Assembly: GCA_965205905.1 (NCBI GenBank)
Contig: CBDBHZ010000001.1
Coordinates: 124,001 to 188,000 of the forward strand
Reading direction: 5' to 3'
Source of the DNA: JAHZMA01 sp965205905
Lineage (GTDB): Bacteria > Pseudomonadota > Alphaproteobacteria > JABAAW01 > JAHZMA01
DNA length: 64,000 bases
A program made the position numbers and the translations under genes. Positions 1-9,779 of this stretch are shown here, in pieces. The notes beneath the pieces are model-generated. The model was not told where the DNA came from, made no database searches, and was given only the letters and a program-made list of their open reading frames with translations. Each line of letters begins with the position of its first letter. Position 1 is the stretch's first letter.

Positions 1-2
1 TA

Positions 3-518
3 CATTTGGCAAGCGCGGTGAGTCTGATTATCAATGATGGTATTTACCGCAAACCAACTTTGCTTTATATACCCGAAGTGCAACGCGCCCTTGCGCCGGG
101 AGTTAGGGTGGTGCGCTCCGAAGTATCTGATGCGCTACGGCAAATCATGTATCTGGTGGTGCGTGATGGCACGGGACGCGCCGCCAAAATACCGGGTTAT
201 GTGGTGGGCGGTAAAACAGGCACGGCTGAAAAATTGGTAGAAACATCGCTTGGATTACGCTATAGCTCAAACGCGGTTTTATCGTCATTCATTGCTGCTT
301 ACCCGATGCACGACCCGCAATATCTTATTTATGTTTTGATTGATGAACCCAAAGGCAATAATGTATTTGGTGGTGCGATTATGGCACCAGTGGTGAAAGA
401 AATTATCCAAAAAATGGCGCCGATGGTGGGGGTAACGCCCTATAATGAACGCTCGCCCGAAATATTGAAGGCACTGGGTCTGAATAAAAGAGGGCAACCG
501 ATTGCGGTGAGTGAATGA
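3..518 (+). CDS. ftsI: FtsI / PBP3 peptidoglycan D,D-transpeptidase, C-terminal part (5' end outside window)
   Basis: The reading frame is open from the left edge, so only the C-terminal ~172 residues are present. The KTG box of penicillin-binding transpeptidases is visible as GGKTGTAEK about 65 residues in, followed by the usual SSFIAAYP and DEPKG segments of division-specific class B PBPs. FtsI cross-links septal peptidoglycan in the periplasm as part of the divisome with FtsW. The TGA stop overlaps the ATG of the next gene (ATGA type), which indicates translational coupling with the murE-murF fusion. The position at the head of the dcw cluster fits FtsI rather than an elongation PBP2. Confidence 0.93.
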   Translation, partial: HLASAVSLIINDGIYRKPTLLYIPEVQRALAPGVRVVRSEVSDALRQIMYLVVRDGTGRAAKIPGYVVGGKTGTAEKLVETSLGLRYSSNAVLSSFIAAYPMHDPQYLIYVLIDEPKGNNVFGGAIMAPVVKEIIQKMAPMVGVTPYNERSPEILKALGLNKRGQPIAVSE

Positions 519-3475
519 TGAAACAGATTCTAAACTTCAAAAATGATTGGCAGAGGGTAAAGCAAGATATTGCAGGGATAACAGCCGATAGCCGTGATGT
601 GCAAGCGGGTTATTTGTTCGCGATGTTGCCCAGTGCGGTTATGGGTGGCAAGCATGGCAGAGATTATCTGAAACAGGCGATAGAAAAAGGCGCAAGCTAT
701 CTATTGACAGATACGGAGATAGATGCGGATTTACCTGTTTTTGTCAGTGATAATATCAGGCGTGATATTGCGTTGATGGCGGCTGATTTTTACGCATCAT
801 CAGCACAAGAGAGTAGAAAAATGATAGCCGTAACTGGCACCAATGGCAAAAGTTCTATCGTGTGGATGTTGCGTCATTTATGGGCAGATGCGGGCATTAG
901 GGCTGCGTCTATTGGCACGCATGGGATATATAAAGGGCTTGAGGAAGTGAATAATGCCGCAAGAGCGGGTAATCTCACCACTCCCGATGCCGTTGGTTTA
1001 GCGCAAGCGATAGGCGGATTACAGAATGATGGTTATCAGCATTTGGCAATGGAGGCATCGAGTCATGGCTTGCATCAGTCGCGTTTGGCAGGTTTTGCGG
1101 TGGATATTGCGATTTTCACCAATTTATCGCAAGACCATCTGGATTATCATCAGGATTTTGAAAGCTACCGACAGGCGAAATATTTGCTATTTAGCGATAA
1201 TCTGAAAGCGGGCGGTGTGGCACTGATATGCGATAGTTACGACCGCATTGATGCGTTACAAGCGATTGCAACACAAAAACAAGCACGTTTTTACCGATAT
1301 GGCTTTACCGAAAATTGCGATTTCGCATTGCTGAATTGCACCCATATTGATGGATTGTTACACGCAACTCTCAAATTGCAAACTGAAACGGTGCGGATAG
1401 AAACGGATTTGGTTGGCAAGTTTCAGTGGGAAAATTTACTGGCATCATGCGCGGCTGCCTCTTTATCGGGCATGGCGATTGAAGCCATCAAGCAGGCTGT
1501 GCCAGCGGTGAAAACAGTGGCAGGCAGGTTGGAATTGGCGGTATCGGCGCATTATCGGCAGGTTTTTGTTGATTACGCCCATACGCCCGATGCGTTGCAA
1601 CATGCGTTGGTTACATTACGGGCGCATCAGCAGGAAAAGCAGGGACAACTTTATTGTCTATTCGGCTGTGGTGGTGAGCGCGATAAAGGCAAGCGCGCTT
1701 TAATGGCAAAAATCGCCACGCAATATGCCGATAGGGTGATTATCACTGATGATAACCCACGACATGAAGACCCTCTTGAAATCCGTATGGAGATCTTAAA
1801 ATATTGTGATGGGCAAAATTTGCCACTGCATATCCCATCACGGCATCAGGCGATTCAAAGTGCAATCAATATGCTACAAAGTGGTGATATTTTACTAATT
1901 GCGGGCAAGGGCAGTGAAGATTATCAGCTGATTGGTGATGTAAAATATCCGTTTGATGATAGGCTGGAAGCCAAAAAAGCATGGGAAAATCGCGTGAAGT
2001 CTTTAAATTTGTGGGATAGAGATAGATTGATACAAGCTGATAAGAATATTGTATTCGCGAAAGATACTATTCCCTTTAGTGATGATACAGCGGGGGGTAT
2101 GGGGGGCATTCGCAAGGGCGTGGGCTCTGTCCTGTCTGCCGAGAAGTCAAGTCGCGCCCCCCATATTAATAATATTGGCATAAACAGCCAGCAAGCACGC
2201 GCAGGCGATTTATTCATTGCCCTTCAAGATAAACGCGATGGGCATGATTTTATCGAATCTGCCATGCAAAATGGTGCAGTCGCCAGTCTTGGCACAAAAC
2301 CGCCTGCTGATATTATTGTCCCCGATAGTTTGCAGGCACTAGAAAACATGGCGCATTATCAGCGTCAGCAAAGCAAGGCGGTGCATATTGGGGTTACAGG
2401 CTCGGTTGGCAAAACCAGTGTTAAAAATGGGTTGGCGCGGTTATTTATGGCGCAGGGCAACTGCCATAGCGCACAAGGCAGTTTCAACAATCATATCGGT
2501 CTGCCATTATCGCTGGCAACCATGCCGAGCGATACCGATATTGGCGTGTTTGAATTGGGAATGAATCATGCAAAAGAGATTGATGCGCTCAGCAAGATTC
2601 TACAGCCTGATATTGCGCTGATCACCACGATTGCGCCCGTGCATATCGCCCATTTTGATGATTTATCGGGGATAGCGGCGGCAAAGGCTGAAATTTTTAA
2701 CGGCATGAAGCCGGGCAGTATCGCGATTTTACCGCTTGATAGCCCATTTTACGATTTGCTTTATAAAGCGGCGTTTAAAGATAAAAAATTACGCGTGCTG
2801 AATTTTGGTGAGAATGAATCCGCTGATATACAAATTATCGGTAAACAGATGCAAACGGATAATATCACCGCATGGCGTTTTGCCTATCAGGAGCAGATAT
2901 ATTCTATCGGTGGTTTTGTAAGTGGCGTGCAATGGGGGCAGTTATTGGGGGCGATGGTTGCGGTGCAGGTGGCAGTCGCAATGATGCAAGAAGAGGCGAT
3001 TACCCATGAAACACTTAAAGAAAAATTACTGCCATTATCGGGGATACATGCGTCAAAGGGGCGTGGCAATATTTTATTTTCCAAGCATTGCCGTATGGTG
3101 ATTGATGAAACCTATAATGCCAGTCCGCTTGCCACTCAAGCGGCATTAATTAACTTGGCGGCATATCCGCGCAATACTAATAGCAGGAAAATCGCGATTT
3201 TGGGTGATATGCTAGAATTGGGCAAAGATGAGGTGAAATATCATATCGATTTGCTAAAATATTGCGCCAATATTGATGTGTTGCATGTGGTCGGTGCGAA
3301 TATGACGCATCTTTATGACGCTCTACCCAAAAATAAGCAAGGTATTTGTGCAAAGACTGCCGATGCACTTGCACAAAGGTTGATTCCTATGCTAGAAAAA
3401 GATGATATTATCATGGTCAAAGGCTCGGCAGGTATGAAAATGGCAAAAATCATCAAAAAAATCACTGAAAGTTAA
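515..3475 (+). CDS. murE-murF: MurE-MurF fusion: UDP-MurNAc-tripeptide synthetase plus UDP-MurNAc-pentapeptide (D-Ala-D-Ala) ligase, with an in-frame repeat insertion
   Basis: This 986-residue protein joins two consecutive cytoplasmic Mur ligases. MurE spans about residues 1-495: the ATP loop is TGTNGKSS near residue 106 (Ser where Thr is usual), and DNPRHEDP near 412 is the signature of meso-diaminopimelate-adding MurE. MurF follows from about residue 497, with ATP loop GVTGSVGKTS near 627 and the late-MurF ILGDMLELG segment. DapB, of the diaminopimelate pathway, is also in this window. Residues about 525-553 (bases 2087-2173) are encoded by a copy of the intergenic palindromic repeat and sit in the MurF N-terminal domain, between the opening LWDRDRLIQADK helix and the QQARAGDLFIAL segment. 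MurE-MurF fusions are known in some bacteria; the repeat inside is unusual. Confidence 0.95.
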   Translation: MMKQILNFKNDWQRVKQDIAGITADSRDVQAGYLFAMLPSAVMGGKHGRDYLKQAIEKGASYLLTDTEIDADLPVFVSDNIRRDIALMAADFYASSAQESRKMIAVTGTNGKSSIVWMLRHLWADAGIRAASIGTHGIYKGLEEVNNAARAGNLTTPDAVGLAQAIGGLQNDGYQHLAMEASSHGLHQSRLAGFAVDIAIFTNLSQDHLDYHQDFESYRQAKYLLFSDNLKAGGVALICDSYDRIDALQAIATQKQARFYRYGFTENCDFALLNCTHIDGLLHATLKLQTETVRIETDLVGKFQWENLLASCAAASLSGMAIEAIKQAVPAVKTVAGRLELAVSAHYRQVFVDYAHTPDALQHALVTLRAHQQEKQGQLYCLFGCGGERDKGKRALMAKIATQYADRVIITDDNPRHEDPLEIRMEILKYCDGQNLPLHIPSRHQAIQSAINMLQSGDILLIAGKGSEDYQLIGDVKYPFDDRLEAKKAWENRVKSLNLWDRDRLIQADKNIVFAKDTIPFSDDTAGGMGGIRKGVGSVLSAEKSSRAPHINNIGINSQQARAGDLFIALQDKRDGHDFIESAMQNGAVASLGTKPPADIIVPDSLQALENMAHYQRQQSKAVHIGVTGSVGKTSVKNGLARLFMAQGNCHSAQGSFNNHIGLPLSLATMPSDTDIGVFELGMNHAKEIDALSKILQPDIALITTIAPVHIAHFDDLSGIAAAKAEIFNGMKPGSIAILPLDSPFYDLLYKAAFKDKKLRVLNFGENESADIQIIGKQMQTDNITAWRFAYQEQIYSIGGFVSGVQWGQLLGAMVAVQVAVAMMQEEAITHETLKEKLLPLSGIHASKGRGNILFSKHCRMVIDETYNASPLATQAALINLAAYPRNTNSRKIAILGDMLELGKDEVKYHIDLLKYCANIDVLHVVGANMTHLYDALPKNKQGICAKTADALAQRLIPMLEKDDIIMVKGSAGMKMAKIIKKITES
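2087..2173 (+). repeat. Mosaic palindromic repeat copy inserted in frame within murE-murF
   Basis: The segment reads ACAGCGGGGGG ... CCCCCCATATTAAT, the same layout as intergenic copies such as 32676-32760 and 33185-33285. Bases 2103-2133 are identical, 31 of 31, to bases 23751-23781 in the repeat block downstream of choV. The insert is about 87 bases (29 codons), keeps the frame and has no stop. Its translation is rich in Gly and basic residues (GGMGGIRKGVGSVLSAEKSS) and matches nothing expected of a Mur ligase. Confidence 0.9.
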
Positions 3476-3478
3476 ACA

Positions 3479-4558
3479 ATGTTTGCGTATCTTAGTCAAT
3501 ATTCCGAATTAACAATCTTCTTTAATCTGTTTCGCTATATCACTTTTAGAAGCGGAGGCGCGTTTATCACCGCATTGGTGATTTGCTTTATGATTGGCTC
3601 GCCATTGATTACATGGCTGAAACATAAGCAACGTGGCGCAAATAATGTGCGCGAAGATTTGCCAGAACAGCATTTCACCAAAATCGGCACGCCTACAATG
3701 GGTGGGTTGATGATTTTAATATCAATGCTGATTAGCACCTTATTATGGGCGGATTTAAGCAATGCCTATATTTGGATGATATTAGCCCTTACCGCTGGTT
3801 TTGGCGCAATCGGTTTTGTTGATGATATTATCAAAATTAAGGGTAAAAATAAGGGCGTTTCGGGACGCATCAGATTGCAGATAGAATTTTTACTGGCATT
3901 GGCGATTTGCATCTGGCTTGCTTATCATATAGAACCTGCGCTCAGCAACCGATTGGCACTGCCATTTTTCAAAGATTTGCTGATTAATATGGGTTGGTTT
4001 TACATTATCTTTGCAGGCTTTGTGATTGTTGGCACTGCCAATGCGGTCAACCTCACCGATGGGCTTGATGGGCTAGCGATTGGTCCTGCCATTATCGCCA
4101 CAGCTTGTTTTGGCATGATTGTCTATCTGGTCGGGCATAGTATCTATGCGGTTTATTTGGGGATACCGTTCATTGTGGGTGCGGGCGAACTTTCGGTATT
4201 CTGCGCCGCTTTGATGGGTGGCTCGCTTGGGTTTTTATGGTTTAACGCCCCGCCTGCTAAAATTTTTATGGGCGATACTGGCTCGCTTGCCATTGGCAGT
4301 GCGCTTGGTGGTTTGGCAGTGTTCAGCAAGCACGAGATTGTGTTGGCGATTATCGGCGGTTTATTTGTGCTTGAAACCGTGTCGGTGATTATTCAGGTGA
4401 TTTCGTTCAAATTGGTGGGCAGGCGGATTTTCGCGATGGCGCCCTTGCATCATCATTTTGAGAAAAAGGGCTGGCATGAATCCACGATTGTGGTGCGGTT
4501 TTGGATTATTGCTGTGATTATGGGCTTTATCGGGTTGGCAACATTGAAATTGCGGTAA
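3479..4558 (+). CDS. mraY: Phospho-N-acetylmuramoyl-pentapeptide transferase MraY
   Basis: MraY moves phospho-MurNAc-pentapeptide from UDP to undecaprenyl phosphate, forming lipid I at the inner membrane. The 359-residue length is typical. Characteristic segments include the FVDDIIK aspartate pair near residue 117, NLTDGLDGLA near 190, the FMGDTGSLA loop near 263 and the C-terminal MAPLHHHFEKKGW histidine motif. The protein is highly hydrophobic, with about ten membrane segments. The ATG lies three bases after the murE-murF stop, so the gene is part of the same tightly packed dcw transcript. Confidence 0.97.
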   Translation: MFAYLSQYSELTIFFNLFRYITFRSGGAFITALVICFMIGSPLITWLKHKQRGANNVREDLPEQHFTKIGTPTMGGLMILISMLISTLLWADLSNAYIWMILALTAGFGAIGFVDDIIKIKGKNKGVSGRIRLQIEFLLALAICIWLAYHIEPALSNRLALPFFKDLLINMGWFYIIFAGFVIVGTANAVNLTDGLDGLAIGPAIIATACFGMIVYLVGHSIYAVYLGIPFIVGAGELSVFCAALMGGSLGFLWFNAPPAKIFMGDTGSLAIGSALGGLAVFSKHEIVLAIIGGLFVLETVSVIIQVISFKLVGRRIFAMAPLHHHFEKKGWHESTIVVRFWIIAVIMGFIGLATLKLR

Positions 4559-4573
4559 TTAGGGAATAAGAAT

Positions 4574-6010
4574 TTGACGATAATTTTGCCTTCATGGGGG
4601 GGCAAAAAAGTGCTAGTTGCAGGGCTTGGCATCAGCGGTTGTGCCGCCATCGAGGCATTAATCAATAGTGGCGCAAATGTAAAATTATGGGATGATAACC
4701 CCGAAATCCTGAAACAAGCATCGCGCCGTTACGCCTTACAGCCGTTTGATATTCATGTTTTGGCACATTGGCACAATCTTGATGCTCTATTGCCTGCGCC
4801 CGGTATCAAGCCAAGCCATAAGATTTTCTCACGCGCCAATATTGCAGATTGTCAAATTTTAAGCGATATTGATTTATTGCAACAAGCGGTTAAGGGCAGG
4901 GGGTGCAAATTTATTGGCGTTACTGGCACCAATGGCAAATCAACCACCACTGCACTGATTGCACATATTCTGAATCATGCAGGGCATAAAGCGGTAGCAG
5001 GTGCGAATATTGGTGAGGCGGCACTGGATTTGCCACTATTAGATGAGGGTGAAACCTATGTGTTAGAACTTTCTTCCTATCAGTTGCATCATTGCAGGGA
5101 TTCGCATTTTGATGTGGCAATTTTGCTGAATATAACGCCCGACCATATCAGCTATCATGGCACGATGGATGAATATATCAATGCCAAACTTAAAATTTTT
5201 GCACGGCAAAAGCGTGATGACCTCGCGATTGTGGGGCTTAGCACCGATGCAAGCCATGCCATTGCGGGTGCATTATATGACGATAATCAGCAAGAATTAC
5301 AAATGTTTTCAGGGATTATCAGGGTTGCCAATGGTATCTATTGGGAGGATAATTGCCTATGGCGCATTATAGAAAAGGGCGATGTAGTTGGCACACCCGA
5401 AAAGATACTAGATTTTCGTGATTATCCGCATTTAAGCGGAAGGCATAATGCTGAAAATATCGCCGCCGCATGGTTGGCTGTAGCGCATCAGGGAGTGGAT
5501 ACCGACCAAATTATCGCGGGGCTTGGCACATTTAACGGGCTGAAACATCGGCAAGAATATCTGGGCAATATCGGCAATATCCATTTTGTTAATGATAGCA
5601 AGGCAACCAATGTGGAAGCAACCCAGATGGCGCTTGCTTTATATCCTAATATTTATTGGCTGGCAGGTGGGCAGGTGAAGGACGAGCCTCATCGGCAGTT
5701 GCAAGATTTTCTAGGCAATGTGAAAGCGGGTTATTTTTTTGGCAGTGGTGGCAAACATTTTCACAATATTTTTGCAAGCCATATTGATTCACAACAATGT
5801 GAGACATTACAAAAGGCGTTTCAGCTTGCATGGCAACAGGCGCAAAGTGATAATGAAGCCGATAACGAAAATCAGCAGGCGACGATTTTGCTTGCCCCTG
5901 CCGCCGCATCGTTCGACCAATTCAGCAATTTTGCCGAGCGTGGAGATGTGTTTGCAGGCTTGGTGGAACAGCTGAAACAGGCGGAGGGAATGCCAAATGA
6001 AAGTGCCTGA
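4574..6010 (+). CDS. murD: UDP-N-acetylmuramoyl-L-alanine--D-glutamate ligase MurD
   Basis: MurD adds D-glutamate to UDP-MurNAc-L-Ala in the cytoplasm. The Rossmann-like start VLVAGLGISGCAA and the ATP loop GVTGTNGKSTTTAL near residue 115 are typical, as is NDSKATNVEAT near residue 340. The 478-residue length is normal. TTG at 4574 is chosen as start because AGGGA lies about eight bases upstream and no in-frame ATG precedes the conserved N-terminal beta strand. The end overlaps ftsW by 14 bases. Confidence 0.95.
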   Translation: MTIILPSWGGKKVLVAGLGISGCAAIEALINSGANVKLWDDNPEILKQASRRYALQPFDIHVLAHWHNLDALLPAPGIKPSHKIFSRANIADCQILSDIDLLQQAVKGRGCKFIGVTGTNGKSTTTALIAHILNHAGHKAVAGANIGEAALDLPLLDEGETYVLELSSYQLHHCRDSHFDVAILLNITPDHISYHGTMDEYINAKLKIFARQKRDDLAIVGLSTDASHAIAGALYDDNQQELQMFSGIIRVANGIYWEDNCLWRIIEKGDVVGTPEKILDFRDYPHLSGRHNAENIAAAWLAVAHQGVDTDQIIAGLGTFNGLKHRQEYLGNIGNIHFVNDSKATNVEATQMALALYPNIYWLAGGQVKDEPHRQLQDFLGNVKAGYFFGSGGKHFHNIFASHIDSQQCETLQKAFQLAWQQAQSDNEADNENQQATILLAPAAASFDQFSNFAERGDVFAGLVEQLKQAEGMPNESA

Positions 6011-7166
6011 AATTTTACGAACATGGTTTACCGAGCTTGACCGTTGGAGCCTGATGATTATCTTAATGCTATTGGTAATGGGAGTGGTGATGAGCTTTTC
6101 GGTAGCCCCAGAAGTTGCGGTGCGCCTTAAAATTCCGCCTTATTATATTGCCATCAAGCATTTATTTTTTGCGTTTTTAAGTCTTGGCACATTAATATGT
6201 ATCTCATTATGCAATCAGCAAATGATTAAGCGCATGGCAGTATATATGCTATTGGCAAGTTTTATGATGCTGGTATTTGTTAATTTTTGGGGTGAGAGTT
6301 TTAACGGCTCGCATCGTTGGTTACGCGTTTTTGGGCTGACGCTTCAGCCTTCAGAAATTGTAAAACCCGCTTTTGCGATTATATCGGCATGGCTATTAAC
6401 CATGCAAAGCAGGGGTGAGCCTGTGCCGGGAATTATCATTATTTGGGTAATTTATTTGGTGTTAACTTTGCTATTATTGCTACAGCCCGATGTAGGGCAG
6501 ACCATATTCTTAACCTTAATATTTTTGGTACAATGGTTTGTGGCAGGAATGCCAGTGATGTATCTGTTATTATGGATGAGTATCTTTCTATTTGGTTTGA
6601 TAACAGCCTATCTTATTTTCCCACATGTTACCGACCGTATTCAAGGCTTTTTTTCAGGTGCTGACCAATATTCGCAAGTGAATCTTTCATTGCGGGCATT
6701 TCAAGATGGTGGTTTTTTGGGCGAAGGGCTTGGCGGTGGCACTTTAAAAACCTATTTGTTCGATGCCCAAAGCGATTTTATTTTTGCAGTTTTAGGCGAA
6801 GAATTAGGAATTTTTGCGTGTATTATGGTATTGATAGCCTACACATTTATCACATTACGCAGTATATTACGCACATTGGGGCATCAGGATTTATTTGTGG
6901 TGTTGGCACTGGCAGGGTTGCTAACGCAATTTGCAGGGCAGGTATGGGTGAATGTTGGCTCGGTGGTGGGGATTATCCCGCCTAAAGGCACAACATTGCC
7001 GTTTATTTCATCAGGAGGCACGGCGATGGTGGCAATCAGTTTTGCGATGGGCGCAGTATTATCATTGGGAAGATTGCCAAAAGATACTGTATTTGTGGCA
7101 ACCAATCAGGTAAAAAGCAATGGTGAGCAGGCTGAAGATGTGATACGCATCGGCGCAGACGGTTAA
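5997..7166 (+). CDS. ftsW: FtsW, septal SEDS-family peptidoglycan polymerase / lipid II protein
   Basis: This 389-residue polytopic membrane protein belongs to the SEDS family, whose members polymerise glycan strands with a partner class B PBP (here FtsI). Family marks include NGSHRWLRVFGLTLQPSE near residue 100-118, LLLQPDVGQT near 160, the FAVLGEELG segment near 265 and the C-terminal PFISSGGTAM motif. It overlaps murD by 14 bases and its TAA overlaps the ATG of murG, which fits strict dcw order. FtsW is preferred over RodA because of its location between murD and murG. Confidence 0.95.
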   Translation: MKVPEILRTWFTELDRWSLMIILMLLVMGVVMSFSVAPEVAVRLKIPPYYIAIKHLFFAFLSLGTLICISLCNQQMIKRMAVYMLLASFMMLVFVNFWGESFNGSHRWLRVFGLTLQPSEIVKPAFAIISAWLLTMQSRGEPVPGIIIIWVIYLVLTLLLLLQPDVGQTIFLTLIFLVQWFVAGMPVMYLLLWMSIFLFGLITAYLIFPHVTDRIQGFFSGADQYSQVNLSLRAFQDGGFLGEGLGGGTLKTYLFDAQSDFIFAVLGEELGIFACIMVLIAYTFITLRSILRTLGHQDLFVVLALAGLLTQFAGQVWVNVGSVVGIIPPKGTTLPFISSGGTAMVAISFAMGAVLSLGRLPKDTVFVATNQVKSNGEQAEDVIRIGADG

Positions 7167-8323
7167 TGGGTGAAACGGCAGAGAGTAAAATGACACAAAA
7201 GCAAGAGAAAATATCAATCATATTGGCAACGGGCGGCACAGCAGGGCATGTGTTTCCAGCAGTTTCATTGGCGCGTTTGCTACAAAATTCTATGCCGCAT
7301 ATTGATTTAGCAGTGGTAACTGATAAGCGCGGGCAGTTTGATATGGGTGATGATGCCACACCACCACCCGTTCATTATATCAATGCGGCGGGGATTGTTG
7401 GGCGTAACCCGATGCAAATGTTGCTTGCAGGGCTTAAATTATTGCGGGGCTTTTTGCAATCATTACGGCTTATGCGTAAATTGCGTCCTGATTTTGTGAT
7501 AGGCTTTGGTGGTTATTCGTCATTGCCATCGATGTTTGCCGCGAATTTGCTAAAATATCCGACCATGATTCACGAACAAAATGCAAGGCTGGGACGCACC
7601 AATCGCTTGCTTGCGCCCGGTATGAATTATATCGCCACAGCGTTTGAGGTAACTGATGGGATTCCTGAATCATCACAAGGCATCGTGCATCACACGGGCA
7701 ATCCCGTGCGGAACGAAATCACCGCTTGTGCCAATAGCCCTTATCCTAAACTCACCGCGAAATCAGTGATTAATATCGTGATATTAGGGGGGTCGCAAGG
7801 GGCGTTGGCGTTAGGCGAAAAAATTCCTGCCGCGCTTGCAAGCCTGCCTGATGATATTAAAAAACGGTTGCGCGTTACGCATCAGGTGCGTGCCGAACAA
7901 ATTGATAAGGTAACCAAATTCTATAAGCGCAACAAGATTGAAGCGCATACCGAAACATATTTCAAAGATGTTGCGGGTTTGATTGTGCAAGCGCATCTGC
8001 TGATTTGCCGTTCGGGTGCTGCCACATTGGCTGAGATTACCGCGATTGGCAGACCTGCGATTTTCATTCCCTATCCGTTTGCCGCTGATGACCATCAAAG
8101 CGCGAATGCCGCCCGAATTGCCGATGCAGGTGGCGGCTGGATTATCCCGCAAGATGATTTGAATAGCGAAAGCCTATCGCGGATTATGACCGATTTACTC
8201 AGTCAGCCTTTTCGTCTGCAAGTGGCGGCACAATGCGCCCTCAAAATGGGCAATGTGCGGGCGGCAGAGAATATGGCAGAATTGATAAAACAATATTTAA
8301 CAGATAAAGATAACAAAGCGTAA
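7166..8323 (+). CDS. murG: UDP-GlcNAc--MurNAc-(pentapeptide) pyrophosphoryl-undecaprenol GlcNAc transferase MurG
   Basis: MurG adds GlcNAc to lipid I on the cytoplasmic face of the membrane to give lipid II. The first glycine-rich loop GGTAGHVFPA, the GFGGYSS segment, HEQNARLGRTNR and the second-domain loop GGSQGA are all present, with the donor-binding SGAATLAEI stretch near residue 280. The open frame starts at 7166, overlapping the ftsW stop, but an ATG at 7190 preceded by AGAGAG gives a start closer to the conserved domain and may be the true one. Confidence 0.96.
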   Translation: MGETAESKMTQKQEKISIILATGGTAGHVFPAVSLARLLQNSMPHIDLAVVTDKRGQFDMGDDATPPPVHYINAAGIVGRNPMQMLLAGLKLLRGFLQSLRLMRKLRPDFVIGFGGYSSLPSMFAANLLKYPTMIHEQNARLGRTNRLLAPGMNYIATAFEVTDGIPESSQGIVHHTGNPVRNEITACANSPYPKLTAKSVINIVILGGSQGALALGEKIPAALASLPDDIKKRLRVTHQVRAEQIDKVTKFYKRNKIEAHTETYFKDVAGLIVQAHLLICRSGAATLAEITAIGRPAIFIPYPFAADDHQSANAARIADAGGGWIIPQDDLNSESLSRIMTDLLSQPFRLQVAAQCALKMGNVRAAENMAELIKQYLTDKDNKA

Positions 8324-8333
8324 AGGAGATAAA

Positions 8334-9779
8334 ATGCTAGTTTTTCCTGATTCATCGATGGTGGTTCATTTGGTTGGTATTGGCGGTATTGGCATGTCGG
8401 GCATTGCCGAGCTGATGCATAATTTGGGTTGCAAAATTCAAGGTTCGGATATGGCTGAAAATGCCAATATCAAGCGGTTGCAAGCGCTGGGTATCCATGT
8501 GGCGATTGGGCATGATTCACACAATATTCAAGGGGCGAGCGTGCTGGTGATGTCTTCGGCTGTGAAAATGGATAATGTTGAAATTATGGCTGCCCGTGCT
8601 GATAATATCCCCGTGATTAAACGTGCCGAAATGCTTGCGGAATTGATGCGGCTTAAAAAATCGGTGGCGATTGGTGGCACGCATGGCAAAACCACCACCA
8701 CATCGATTGTGGGCGCTATGTTTGAAACCGCAGGCTATGACCCGACTGTGATTAATGGCGGTATTATCAATCGCTATGGCACAAATACCCGCACAGGTGC
8801 TGGCGATTGGCTGATTGCCGAAGCCGATGAAAGCGATGGCAGTTTTACCAAATTGCCCGCAGGAATTGTGGTTGTTACCAATATCGACCCCGAACATATG
8901 GAGCATTATGGCGATTTTGAAAATCTGCGGCAGGCTTTTATTCGCTTCATTCATAATATCCCATTTTACGGTTTTGCGGTGCTATGCGCCGACCATAGCA
9001 ATGTGTTGAAAGTGATGGCACAGATTAGCGATAGGCGGATGATTACCTATGGTTTTTCACCGCAATCGATGGTGCGTGGGGTGAATGTGAGGCATAGCAA
9101 AGAAGGCATGTGGTTTGATGTAGAGGCAAGCTTGCATTCTTCTGCTAATAAAAGCATGAAGCAGGTGATTATTTTGAAAGATTTATTCCTGCCCGTGCAT
9201 GGTGAGTATAATGTGAGCAACGCACTTGCGGCGGTAACGATTGGCTTGGAATGCGGATTTTCGCATCAGGCGATTGTTAAATCCTTGCGCAATTTCAGCG
9301 GTGTTAAACGGCGTTTCACCCATACTGGCACGGCGAAGAATATCAAAATCATTGATGATTACGGGCATCACCCGGTGGAAATTCGGGCGGTGCTAAAAAC
9401 CGCAAGGCAGATTTGCGAGAAAACTTTGATTGCAGTGGTGCAGCCGCATCGCTATTCGCGCTTGCATGATTTGTTTGATGATTTTCAAACCGCATTCCAT
9501 GATGCCGATATTGTGGTGATTGCCGATGTCTATGAAGCAGGCGAACAGCCGATTGAGGGCGCAGATAAGGAATCATTGGCGGCGGCGGCGATGCAGGCAG
9601 GGCATAAAAAAGCATTGGCATTATCGTCGCCTGAAGCATTGCCTCAACTGATAGCAGATTTGCTGAAAGATGAAGATTTAGAATCTGACGATAAGCATCA
9701 TATGGTGGTGGTGCTAGGCGCGGGCTCTAGCACATTATGGGCGCAACAATTACCCGAACAGCTAGAGGCGTTATTGTGA
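8334..9779 (+). CDS. murC: UDP-N-acetylmuramate--L-alanine ligase MurC
   Basis: MurC adds the first amino acid, L-alanine, to UDP-MurNAc. The N-terminal HLVGIGGIGMSGIAE loop, the ATP loop GGTHGKTTTTS near residue 115, EADESDGSF, and the late VQPHRYSRL segment identify it. The length of 481 residues is normal. AAAGGAGAT stands seven bases before the ATG, the clearest ribosome site in this cluster. The stop overlaps the likely GTG start of murB. Confidence 0.97.
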   Translation: MLVFPDSSMVVHLVGIGGIGMSGIAELMHNLGCKIQGSDMAENANIKRLQALGIHVAIGHDSHNIQGASVLVMSSAVKMDNVEIMAARADNIPVIKRAEMLAELMRLKKSVAIGGTHGKTTTTSIVGAMFETAGYDPTVINGGIINRYGTNTRTGAGDWLIAEADESDGSFTKLPAGIVVVTNIDPEHMEHYGDFENLRQAFIRFIHNIPFYGFAVLCADHSNVLKVMAQISDRRMITYGFSPQSMVRGVNVRHSKEGMWFDVEASLHSSANKSMKQVIILKDLFLPVHGEYNVSNALAAVTIGLECGFSHQAIVKSLRNFSGVKRRFTHTGTAKNIKIIDDYGHHPVEIRAVLKTARQICEKTLIAVVQPHRYSRLHDLFDDFQTAFHDADIVVIADVYEAGEQPIEGADKESLAAAAMQAGHKKALALSSPEALPQLIADLLKDEDLESDDKHHMVVVLGAGSSTLWAQQLPEQLEALL

